Part shown: piece after piece, positions 24,057-30,663 of the stretch
Layout of the letters: the number at the start of each line of letters is the position of its first letter
Position numbering within the stretch: the stretch's first letter is position 1
Notes under the pieces: model-generated
Database searches by the model: none
The model's input: the letters and a program-made list of their open reading frames with translations, nothing else
Told to the model about the DNA's origin: nothing
Assembly: GCA_964458555.1 (NCBI GenBank)
Contig: CAYWJH010000003.1
Location: 15,669-79,668, forward strand
Direction: 5' to 3'
Length of the DNA stretch: 64,000 nucleotides
From: SLST01 sp964458555
GTDB taxonomy: Bacteria; Spirochaetota; Spirochaetia; DSM-27196; SLST01
Program-made: the position numbers and the translations under genes

Positions 24057-25256
24057 CTAAATATAGCGATCGCCCTCTCTCGGTACAAGTATCGACCCTT
24101 CCTCCTCGAGCTCGCGCAGCCGATCGAGGATCTCGCGCGTCACGCGGTCGACCTCCTCGCGCCGCTGGGCACCGAGGTGCGCGTACTCGTCGCTCACCAA
24201 CTCCCCGCGCCGCTGGGAAAGCGCGCGGAGCACGCGCGCGCGAAGCGCCTCCGCCTTGCCCTTGAGGAACAGCGCGATCTCACGGTCGCTGAACTCGCGG
24301 AGCAGGTCGGCAAGGTGACGATCGCTGAGATCGAAGAGCAGCTCGGTCGAATAGAGTTTCGTGCGCACGGTTTCGCTCAACTCGATGTTCGCCTCGCGGA
24401 GCTCTGCGAGGATCGAGTCGCCGCGAGTCGGACCGAGGTGGTGCAGAATCGCCGCGAGCGTGGCCGTGCCGTCGACCTCCTCGCTGACGTGGTGTCCCTG
24501 GCGGCGGATCTTCTCACGAACAGCTTCCTCAACGCGGACCACGACGTCGCGGGAGAGTTTGCCCATCCGCGCGATCCGCCTGGCGACGTCGGCCCGCGCG
24601 TCCTCGCCGAGCATCGCGAGCGTCTTCGCCCCGAGGGCGCGGTCGACGTGCGCGAGGATCAGCGCGGCCGCCGCGGGTGATTCGTCCTTCACCGCCGCGT
24701 GCAGCTGCGCTGGCTCGAGCTCGTTGAGGAAGGCGAAGTGGTGCGCGGGGGCGTTCGGGACCGATCTGAAGAAACGGCGCTCGCCCTCTTCCTCGCCGAA
24801 CGCCGCCCGCAGCATCTCCCGGGCGACATCGGGTCCGCCCCTCGGGGGCGCGTCTACCGGCCCAGCCGCGACCTGCGCGAGCACCGCGTCGAGCTCCGCG
24901 CGCGACAACGACGGCGCGCGGACGAGCGCGGCGGCGACCGCCTCGACCTGCTCCTCGTCGAGGAGACGCATCACCTGCGCCGCGCGTTCGGTCCCCAGCG
25001 CGAGGAGCAGCTTCGCGGCCCGATCGGCCCCCGAACCGTCGAGGAGACCCGAGAGCCGGTCGCGAAGCGCCGCAGCGTCGACGCCCGGCGCCGGCCGGTG
25101 CTCACGATCAAGCTTCGCTTCGGGCCCCTCGACGCCGGGCTCGTCCCCCGCCGTCTTCTCAAACCCCTTCGGGGGCTCCTCGTCGTTCTCGGGCCGGTCC
25201 GGACGACCGTCGCGGACCCTTCGGTACGCGTCGATCGCCCGCTTTCGTCGATCCAT
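24057..25256 (-). CDS. FliG1-like flagellar switch protein paralogue
   Basis: The 399-residue protein resembles FliG in its middle and C-terminal domains. SPAAAALILAHVDRALGAKTLAML corresponds to the FliG middle-domain region EHPQ...IL. Later, TLAAILHHLGPTRGDSILAELRE, LFDLSDRHLADLLREFSDREIALFLKG and HLGAQRREEVDRVTREILDRLRELEEEG follow the C-terminal torque-helix order. The EHPQ motif reads DESP and the extreme N-terminus is a charged extension, both unlike the main motor protein. Spirochaetes commonly encode two FliG proteins, and this matches the divergent FliG1 type. ATG 25256 is chosen because the longer frame would run into the tRNA promoter. It opens the unit fliG1-TM2-alaS. Confidence 0.75.
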   Translation of the reverse strand: MDRRKRAIDAYRRVRDGRPDRPENDEEPPKGFEKTAGDEPGVEGPEAKLDREHRPAPGVDAAALRDRLSGLLDGSGADRAAKLLLALGTERAAQVMRLLDEEQVEAVAAALVRAPSLSRAELDAVLAQVAAGPVDAPPRGGPDVAREMLRAAFGEEEGERRFFRSVPNAPAHHFAFLNELEPAQLHAAVKDESPAAAALILAHVDRALGAKTLAMLGEDARADVARRIARMGKLSRDVVVRVEEAVREKIRRQGHHVSEEVDGTATLAAILHHLGPTRGDSILAELREANIELSETVRTKLYSTELLFDLSDRHLADLLREFSDREIALFLKGKAEALRARVLRALSQRRGELVSDEYAHLGAQRREEVDRVTREILDRLRELEEEGSILVPREGDRYI

Positions 25257-25320
25257 GCGCCGATGATAGGTGCTCGCCGATCGGCGGTCAACTGACACCG
25301 GCATTTTCGAGCGACGAATC

Positions 25321-25349
25321 TTGACGCCCGCACGGCGTATCGATAGTAT
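25321..25349 (+). promoter_or_regulatory. Predicted sigma-70 promoter of tRNA-Phe
   Basis: TTGACG (25321-25326) and TAGTAT (25344-25349) are separated by exactly 17 bases, giving a start about 6-8 bases before the mature tRNA at 25363. Confidence 0.8.
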
Positions 25350-25362
25350 ATCCGAACGCAAT

Positions 25363-25435
25363 GCCGCTGTAGCTCAGTTGGTAGAGCAGTGGACTGAAAA
25401 TCCACGTGTCAACAGTTCGATTCTGTTCGGCGGCA
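25363..25435 (+). tRNA. tRNA-Phe (anticodon GAA)
   Basis: The 73 bases fold into a complete cloverleaf. The acceptor stem is GCCGCTG / CGGCGGC with one T-G pair, the D arm is GCTC / GAGC, the anticodon stem is GTGGA / TCCAC around the loop CTGAAAA (anticodon GAA), and the T arm is AACAG / CTGTT with loop TTCGATT. The discriminator base is A. The CCA end is not encoded (the next bases are CTC), so it must be added enzymatically. Confidence 0.97.
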
Positions 25436-25443
25436 CTCTTGCG

Positions 25444-25472
25444 AAGGACCCGGACTCCCGGGTCCTTTTTTT
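25444..25472 (+). terminator. Rho-independent terminator of tRNA-Phe
   Basis: A perfect hairpin AAGGACCCGG / CCGGGTCCTT with a 4-base ACTC loop runs into seven T residues (25466-25472), starting 9 bases after the tRNA. Confidence 0.95.
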
Positions 25473-25494
25473 GCGCCCTACCGGGCGCACCACC

Positions 25495-25530
25495 AAAAAA
25501 GGGGGCCGCCCTGCGATAGGACGCCCCCTG
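25495..25530 (-). terminator. Rho-independent terminator of ppdK
   Basis: Read on the minus strand, CAGGGGGCG pairs across a GC-rich loop with CGGCCCCC and is followed by six T residues (A-run at 25495-25500 on the plus strand). It lies about 20-55 bases past the ppdK stop. A separate perfect GCGCCC / GGGCGC hairpin at 25473-25488 sits between this and the tRNA terminator. Confidence 0.85.
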
Positions 25531-25549
25531 CTTTCTACGATGCGACCGA

Positions 25550-28204
25550 TCAGCGGTTCTCGATCACCGCCTGCGCAGCCGCGAGGCGCGCGATGGGAAC
25601 GCGGAACGGGGAGCACGAGACGTAGTTCATGCCCACACGGTAGCAGAACTCGACCGAGCTCGGCTCACCCCCGTGTTCTCCACAGATTCCGACCTTGAGG
25701 TCCGGCTTCGTCTGCCGTCCCTTCTCGATGCCAATCGACACGAGCTGGCCGACGCCGTCCTGGTCGAGGGCGGCGAACGGATCCTGCTCGAGGATGTTCT
25801 GCTCGAGATACTCGGGAACGAAGGTCCCGACGTCGTCGCGGCTGTAGCCGAACGTCATCTGCGTGAGGTCGTTCGTGCCGAAGCTGAAGAAATCGGCCTC
25901 TTCGGCGACCTCGTCCGCGGTGAGCGCCGCGCGCGGGATTTCTATCATCGTACCCACGTGATATTCGACCTTCTGCTTCTTCTTCTCGAGCACCTTCTCG
26001 GCGACCGCGATCGCGTTCTCGCGCAGTACCGCGAGCTCCTGCTTCGTACCCACGAGCGGAATCATGATTTCCGGAATCACCTTGGTCCCCGCCTTGGCGA
26101 CCTCGCACGCGGCGGCCATGATCGCCTCTACCTGCATGTCGTAGACCTCCGGATACGTGATCCCGAGGCGGCATCCGCGGTGGCCGAGCATGGGGTTGAA
26201 CTCTTGGAGGCTCTCGATCTTGGCCTTGATCTTCGCGCTCGAGATGCCGAGGGCGGAGGCGAGCTCCTTGATGTCCTTCGTCTCGTGCGGTACGAACTCG
26301 TGCAGCGGCGGGTCGAGCAGGCGGATCGTGACGGGCAGTCCCGCCATCGCCTTGAAGATGCCCCGGAAGTCCTTCTTCTGCAGCGGCAGAATCTTCTTCA
26401 GCGCTTTCTTGCGCGCTTCCAGGTCCTCCGCGAGGATCATCTGGCGGAAGTTAAAGATCTTGTCTTCCTCGAAGAACATATGCTCGGTCCGGCACAGGCC
26501 GATTCCTTCAGCGCCAAACTCTCGAGCGCGCTTCGCGTCCGCCGGCGTGTCTGCGTTCGTGCGGACGTTGATGCCCTTCTGCTTCAGACCCTCGCGCGTC
26601 GCCTTGAGCCGGACGTCGTCGGTCCAGCTAAGGAAGGTGTTGAGCTCGCCGGAGATCTTCGGCTGAGAAAGCGGCATCTCGCCGATGAAGACTTCGCCGG
26701 TCGTACCGTCGAGCGTCATGGGCTCGCCCTGCTTCACGGTCTGGCCGTTCACGGTGAGCTTCTTGCCGGAGATGACGACATCCTTACACCCCGCGACGCA
26801 CGGCTTTCCCATGCCACGGGCGACCACGGCCGCGTGGCTCGTCATACCGCCGGTGGACGTCAGGATGCCTTCGGCTGCGTGCATGCCCTCGATGTCCTCC
26901 GGGCTCGTCTCCTTACGGACGAGAAGGACCTGCTTGCCCTGCTTCTTCCAATCTGCAGCGTCCTCTGCGCTGAACACGACCAGGCCCGCGGCGGCGCCGG
27001 GGCTGGCGTTGAGCCCCTTTGCGACGGCCTTCTTCGTCTTCTTTGCCTTGGGATCGATCTGCGGATGGAAGACCTGGTCGAGCTGGTCAGGGGTGACGCG
27101 CGTGATCGCGGTTTCCCGGTCGAGCTTCTTCTCATTCACCAAGTCGACCGCGATCTTGATCGCGGCGGCACCGGTACGCTTCCCGTTTCGCGTCTGCAGG
27201 AGATAGAGACTACCCTGCTGGATAGTAAACTCCATGTCCTGCATGTCCTTGTAGTGCTCCTCGAGCCGATCCTTGACGTCGACGAGCTGGTCGTAGATCT
27301 TCTTGTCCTTCTTCTGCAGCGTCTTGAGCACCATAGGCGTCCGGATGCCGGCAACGACGTCCTCGCCCTGCGCGTTCATGAGGTACTCGCCGTAGAAGAC
27401 CTTCTTACCGGTGGACGGATCGCGCGAGAACGCGACGCCGGTGCCCGAATCGTCGCCGAGGTTTCCGAAGACCATCGACTGAACGGTGACGGCGGTACCC
27501 TTGAGCCCCTTGATGTCGTTGATGCGGCGGTACGAGATCGCACGCTCGTTGTTCCACGAACCGAAGACCGCGTTGACCGCCGCCCACAGCTGCTTGCGCG
27601 GATCCTGCGGGAAGTTCTGCTTCGTGTGCTTCTTGTAGACTTCCTTGTACGCCTCCACGACGTCCTGCAGGTCGTCGGTGTCGAGCTCCGTGTCGAGTTC
27701 GACCTTCCGGCGCTTCTTGATCTTGTCGAGCGCCGCCTCGAAGTGCTCGTGCGAGACGCCCATAACCACGTCCCCGAACATGTTGATGAAGCGACGGTAC
27801 GCGTCCCACGCAAAGCGCGGCTTTCCGCTCTTGTCGGCGAGGCCCTTCACAGCCTTATCGTTGAGGCCGAGGTTCAGGACGGTGTCCATCATGCCGGGCA
27901 TGGAGATGGCCGCACCGGAACGAACGGAGACGAGCAGCGGATCGTCGGACTGACCGAGCTCTTTGCCCATCAGCTTCTCGAGCCGCGAGACGTTTTTCTC
28001 GACCTCGCTGGCCACCTGCTCGGGCACCTTGTTTTTGTTGTCGTAGAAGAGCTCGCAGACCTCGGTCGAGATGGTGAAGCCCGGAGGAACGGGAACGCCG
28101 ATGCTCGACATCTCGGCAAGGTTTGCCCCCTTGCCGCCGAGGAGATCCTTCATCTCCTTGCTGCCTTCGGCCTTACCTTCGCCGAAAAAGTACACGTACT
28201 TCAT
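25550..28204 (-). CDS. ppdK: Pyruvate, phosphate dikinase
   Basis: The 884-residue enzyme interconverts pyruvate, ATP and phosphate with phosphoenolpyruvate, AMP and pyrophosphate. The N-terminal ATP-grasp domain (LLGGKGANLAEMSSIGVPVPPGF, VSVRSGAAISMPGMMDT, then TGVAFSRDPSTG), the swivelling phosphohistidine domain with GGMTSHAAVVARGMGKP (the His near residue 455 carries the phosphate) and the C-terminal TIM-barrel with EFNPMLGHRGCRL, FGTNDLTQMTFG and the catalytic Cys in GICGEHGGEP are all intact. Anaerobic bacteria use it in a pyrophosphate-linked glycolysis. It has its own strong promoter (TTGACA / TAAGCT) and a terminator. The base composition is slightly less GC-rich, with more Lys codons, as for a highly expressed gene. 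Confidence 0.98.
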   Translation of the reverse strand: MKYVYFFGEGKAEGSKEMKDLLGGKGANLAEMSSIGVPVPPGFTISTEVCELFYDNKNKVPEQVASEVEKNVSRLEKLMGKELGQSDDPLLVSVRSGAAISMPGMMDTVLNLGLNDKAVKGLADKSGKPRFAWDAYRRFINMFGDVVMGVSHEHFEAALDKIKKRRKVELDTELDTDDLQDVVEAYKEVYKKHTKQNFPQDPRKQLWAAVNAVFGSWNNERAISYRRINDIKGLKGTAVTVQSMVFGNLGDDSGTGVAFSRDPSTGKKVFYGEYLMNAQGEDVVAGIRTPMVLKTLQKKDKKIYDQLVDVKDRLEEHYKDMQDMEFTIQQGSLYLLQTRNGKRTGAAAIKIAVDLVNEKKLDRETAITRVTPDQLDQVFHPQIDPKAKKTKKAVAKGLNASPGAAAGLVVFSAEDAADWKKQGKQVLLVRKETSPEDIEGMHAAEGILTSTGGMTSHAAVVARGMGKPCVAGCKDVVISGKKLTVNGQTVKQGEPMTLDGTTGEVFIGEMPLSQPKISGELNTFLSWTDDVRLKATREGLKQKGINVRTNADTPADAKRAREFGAEGIGLCRTEHMFFEEDKIFNFRQMILAEDLEARKKALKKILPLQKKDFRGIFKAMAGLPVTIRLLDPPLHEFVPHETKDIKELASALGISSAKIKAKIESLQEFNPMLGHRGCRLGITYPEVYDMQVEAIMAAACEVAKAGTKVIPEIMIPLVGTKQELAVLRENAIAVAEKVLEKKKQKVEYHVGTMIEIPRAALTADEVAEEADFFSFGTNDLTQMTFGYSRDDVGTFVPEYLEQNILEQDPFAALDQDGVGQLVSIGIEKGRQTKPDLKVGICGEHGGEPSSVEFCYRVGMNYVSCSPFRVPIARLAAAQAVIENR

Positions 28205-28251
28205 TTTGGAAATACCCCCAAAGTTTTTATGAACGGAAGACTTGCGTTTAG

Positions 28252-28280
28252 AGCTTAAAGAGAAGCGCAGACTGTGTCAA
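28252..28280 (-). promoter_or_regulatory. Predicted strong sigma-70 promoter of ppdK
   Basis: On the minus strand a consensus TTGACA (28280-28275) is followed after 17 bases by TAAGCT (28257-28252). The ppdK ATG is about 45 bases downstream. A GGGGGT ahead of the ATG is a possible but distant ribosome-binding site. Confidence 0.8.
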
Positions 28281-28322
28281 TCTGATCGCGCGGGGCGGGG
28301 ATCGCGCGCGGCGGGAATGCGA

Positions 28323-28346
28323 ACGGGCCGGCGTGAGCCGGCCCGT
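28323..28346 (-). terminator. Hairpin after the sigma-factor gene, possible terminator
   Basis: A perfect 10-bp stem ACGGGCCGGC / GCCGGCCCGT with a GTGA loop begins about 10 bases past the sigma-factor stop. There is no T-tract on either strand, so it may act only as a stabilising 3' end or a weak terminator. Confidence 0.45.
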
Positions 28347-28355
28347 CGTCTTGTG

Positions 28356-29234
28356 CTATGCGATGTACGACTCGAGTCGACCTACGCGACTCGGGTGCTG
28401 GAGACGCTTGAGCGCCTTCTTCTCGATCTGGCGGATGCGTTCCTTCGTTAGGTTGTAGCGGTCCCCGATCTCCTTGAGCGAGAGTGGGCTTCGACCGTTG
28501 AGTCCGAAGCGGTACTGAACGATCTCGCTCTCCTTCTCGGTGAGCGTCGCGAGAATCTGGTTGATGTCGTCCTTGAGCGCCTTCTCGACCACGATGTTCT
28601 CCGGCGGCGTGTAGCCCTCGTCCTCGACGAAGTCACCGAGGATGCTGGAGTCCTTCTCGTTATAGACCGGAGTCTCGAGCGAAATGAGATCGCGCGAAAT
28701 GTTGATCAGGTCGGCGACGTGCTCCTGATTCATGTTCAACGTCTTGGCGATCGTGCGGATCTCAGTCTCTTCGCTGTGGCGTCCCTGGATTTCTTTCCGG
28801 ACCTTTTCTATCTGGACGAGCTCGTTGGCACGGTTGAGCGGAAGACGTATCATGCGCGACTTCTCGCAGATCGCCTTGAGGATCGCCTGACGAATCCACC
28901 ACACGGCGTACGAGATGAAATGATACCCCTTGCTCACGTCGAAGCGCTCGATCGCGTTCATGAGGCCGATGTTTCCCTCGCTGATTAGATCCGACAGCGG
29001 AAGGCCCTGGTTCTGGTACTTCTTCGCGACGTTGACCACGAACCGCAGATTCGCCTGAACGAGCTTCTGCTTGGCCATCTCGTCGCCCTGCTCAGCGAGC
29101 GTGGCGTAGTGGTTTTCCTCTTCCCGGGTAAGAAGCGGGATCTTGTTGATCTCCTTCAGGTAGATGGATAGGACGTTCTCATCGTCCCGATTCGCTCGCG
29201 TGTACGTCGTGTTCTTCGTGGCTGCTGCTGGCAT
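28356..29234 (-). CDS. Sigma-70 family RNA polymerase sigma factor (RpoS/RpoD-like, no region 1.1)
   Basis: The protein of about 292 residues has all core sigma-70 regions. Region 1.2 is VLSIYLKEINKIPLLTREEE. Region 2 contains ANLRFVVNVAKKYQNQGLPLSDLISEGNIGLMNAIERFD, with YAVWWIRQAI for -10 recognition. Region 3 follows, and region 4.2 is SLKEIGDRYNLTKERIRQIEKKALKRL for the -35. It lacks region 1.1 and the large non-conserved insertion of primary RpoD, so it is best described as a group 2 (RpoS-like) factor; I cannot exclude that it is the main factor. ATG 29234 is preferred over the ATG 11 codons upstream because GGAGG lies 5 bases before it. Confidence 0.9.
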   Translation of the reverse strand: MPAAATKNTTYTRANRDDENVLSIYLKEINKIPLLTREEENHYATLAEQGDEMAKQKLVQANLRFVVNVAKKYQNQGLPLSDLISEGNIGLMNAIERFDVSKGYHFISYAVWWIRQAILKAICEKSRMIRLPLNRANELVQIEKVRKEIQGRHSEETEIRTIAKTLNMNQEHVADLINISRDLISLETPVYNEKDSSILGDFVEDEGYTPPENIVVEKALKDDINQILATLTEKESEIVQYRFGLNGRSPLSLKEIGDRYNLTKERIRQIEKKALKRLQHPSRVGRLESYIA

Positions 29235-29408
29235 CCGTACCTCCGCGACCCTATTTGCAAGACGCATGCCAAATACCCGAAACCGGGTTCCACTCTTATC
29301 TCTTTGTACTCAAACGGGTTAGAACAGGCATGCTGGGGGGACTCGGCGCCGACACGGGCGACGCCGAGACATTATGACCCAACGTTTGGATCGGCTAACA
29401 TAACTGTG

Positions 29409-30137
29409 TCAGAATTTCCCAACGAGCGCTTCGTCGGCCCCCGGTGTGCGCCCGTGGCACAACCGGTACGGCAGACCGCTGCCGCACATGCACCTGTCGT
29501 GCGGACCGATCCGACGCCCGTGAGCGAAGTCGACACCGACATCTTCGGTCTTCAGCTGATCGGGAACCGAGATGAACGGAAAGACGATGACGGTCTCGCG
29601 AAAGATCCGCAGCTTCCGTTCGCAAGAAAGCCGGCTCAGATCGACCGTGCTCCGCAGTCGTTCCCAGTACTCGTCGATGAGCTCTGCGATCATGTCGATC
29701 TCCGCACGCGTGCCCAATCGATGCGAATGCTTCGAACGGACGTACCGAGCGAGCTGAACGCCGTAGAACGCCTGCTGGTCGTCCATCTCGGGCGACGGCT
29801 GACGGGCCATACCGTACGCATTCGTCACGCGCAACAGCTTGCGTCGCACCCGCCCGCGTTTCTCGAGCCGTACCGATTCGACCAGGCTGCCGACGGCACG
29901 GTTGCGCATACCCACCTTCCGCAGACAGACGGCGAGGTAATAGAAGAGACGGGACAGGTCGCGTCGTCTCGATGTAGTGGCGGCGAACGATCGGCAGCGG
30001 TCGGTTGGTATCTTCACGAGCGCCCGCTCGAACAGCGCGAGCGCCTGCACGGGACGATGAGCGCGCAACCACCGAAGACCTCGCCGGTAATCGACGAGCC
30101 AGGACTCCACTTCTTCCTCTCGCCGGAAGGTACTCAC
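29409..30137 (-). CDS. SEC-C zinc-motif protein with helical-repeat region
   Basis: The protein of about 242 residues ends with the SEC-C zinc-binding motif CMCGSGLPYRLCHGR (Cys-x-Cys-x8-Cys-His), the module found at the end of SecA and in YecA/YchJ-type proteins. The N-terminal half (YRRGLRWLRAHRPVQALALFERALVKIPTD, then LSRLFYYLAVCLRKVGMRNRAVGSLVESVRLE) reads like TPR helices. The rest is basic and helical. Likely a cytoplasmic adaptor; its partner is unknown. The start is uncertain: GTG 30137 has no good ribosome binding site, but the frame further upstream runs into the groES promoter region. It precedes the sigma-factor gene by 174 bases; that gap holds a CTCGGCG / CGCCGAG hairpin (29342-29368) without a T-tract. 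Confidence 0.65.
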   Translation of the reverse strand: MSTFRREEEVESWLVDYRRGLRWLRAHRPVQALALFERALVKIPTDRCRSFAATTSRRRDLSRLFYYLAVCLRKVGMRNRAVGSLVESVRLEKRGRVRRKLLRVTNAYGMARQPSPEMDDQQAFYGVQLARYVRSKHSHRLGTRAEIDMIAELIDEYWERLRSTVDLSRLSCERKLRIFRETVIVFPFISVPDQLKTEDVGVDFAHGRRIGPHDRCMCGSGLPYRLCHGRTPGADEALVGKF

Positions 30138-30190
30138 GCCGACGCCGTGCGGCAAAGCCTTCGACGTGAGGCTCGCTGAGGCTCCAAATC

Positions 30191-30219
30191 TTGACCGCAG
30201 AAAACCGCGCCGGTATATT
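30191..30219 (+). promoter_or_regulatory. Predicted sigma-70 promoter of groES
   Basis: TTGACC (30191-30196) and TATATT (30214-30219) are separated by 17 bases. No CIRCE-type inverted repeat (TTAGCACTC-N9-GAGTGCTAA) is present between here and the ATG at 30274. Confidence 0.8.
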
Positions 30220-30273
30220 ACGCGTGAATCTACGAGCATCATCAATTCGCGATACCCTATCCAGGAGGAAGAG

Positions 30274-30540
30274 ATGAAGGTGAAGCCAATCGGCGAACGC
30301 GTGCTACTGAGTATCGAAGAGGGCGAAGAGAAGACCGCAAGCGGGCTGTTCATCCCGCAGACCGCCCAGGAGAAGACTCAGACCGGTGTCGTGGTTGAGG
30401 TCGGAGACGACGAGGACGCGATCAAGGTCAAGAAGAACGATCGGGTCATGTACGACAAGTACGCCGGGACCCAGGTAGAAATCGACGGCAAGGAGCACCT
30501 GATCATCAACATGTCGGACATCGTCGCCGTCATCGACTGA
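30274..30540 (+). CDS. groES: Co-chaperonin GroES
   Basis: The 88-residue protein is a complete 10-kDa co-chaperonin: MKVKPIGERVLL opens the barrel, KTASGLFIPQTAQEKTQTG is the mobile loop that contacts GroEL, and VMYDKYAGTQVEIDGKEHLIINMSDIVAVI closes it. It caps the GroEL chamber during ATP-driven protein folding. An AGGAGGAAGAG ribosome-binding site precedes the ATG. GroEL is not encoded nearby: a strong terminator follows directly and the next gene is on the opposite strand. Separate groES and groEL genes are also seen in Treponema. Confidence 0.97.
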   Translation: MKVKPIGERVLLSIEEGEEKTASGLFIPQTAQEKTQTGVVVEVGDDEDAIKVKKNDRVMYDKYAGTQVEIDGKEHLIINMSDIVAVID

Positions 30541-30567
30541 TCAACCCGGCTCCATCGGGAACCAATC

Positions 30568-30596
30568 GGGCCGCCTCCCAGAGGCGGTCCTTTTTT
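30568..30596 (+). terminator. Rho-independent terminator of groES
   Basis: GGGCCGCCTC pairs with GAGGCGGTCC across a CCA loop and is followed by six T residues (30591-30596), 28 bases past the groES stop. Confidence 0.93.
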
Positions 30597-30663
30597 CAAC
30601 ACACCGCGCCCGACACGCCGCGCCCGACGCGCACCGCCCCCCCTCACCTCCGTCAGCCCCGCG

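Noticed and set aside
25473..25488. Hairpin GCGCCC / GGGCGC between the two terminators
   Set aside because: It has no T-run on either strand and is too close to two better terminators to be assigned a role of its own.
21684..28258. Long plus-strand frames opposite alaS and ppdK
   Set aside because: Both are antisense shadows; the minus-strand products contain complete catalytic motifs.
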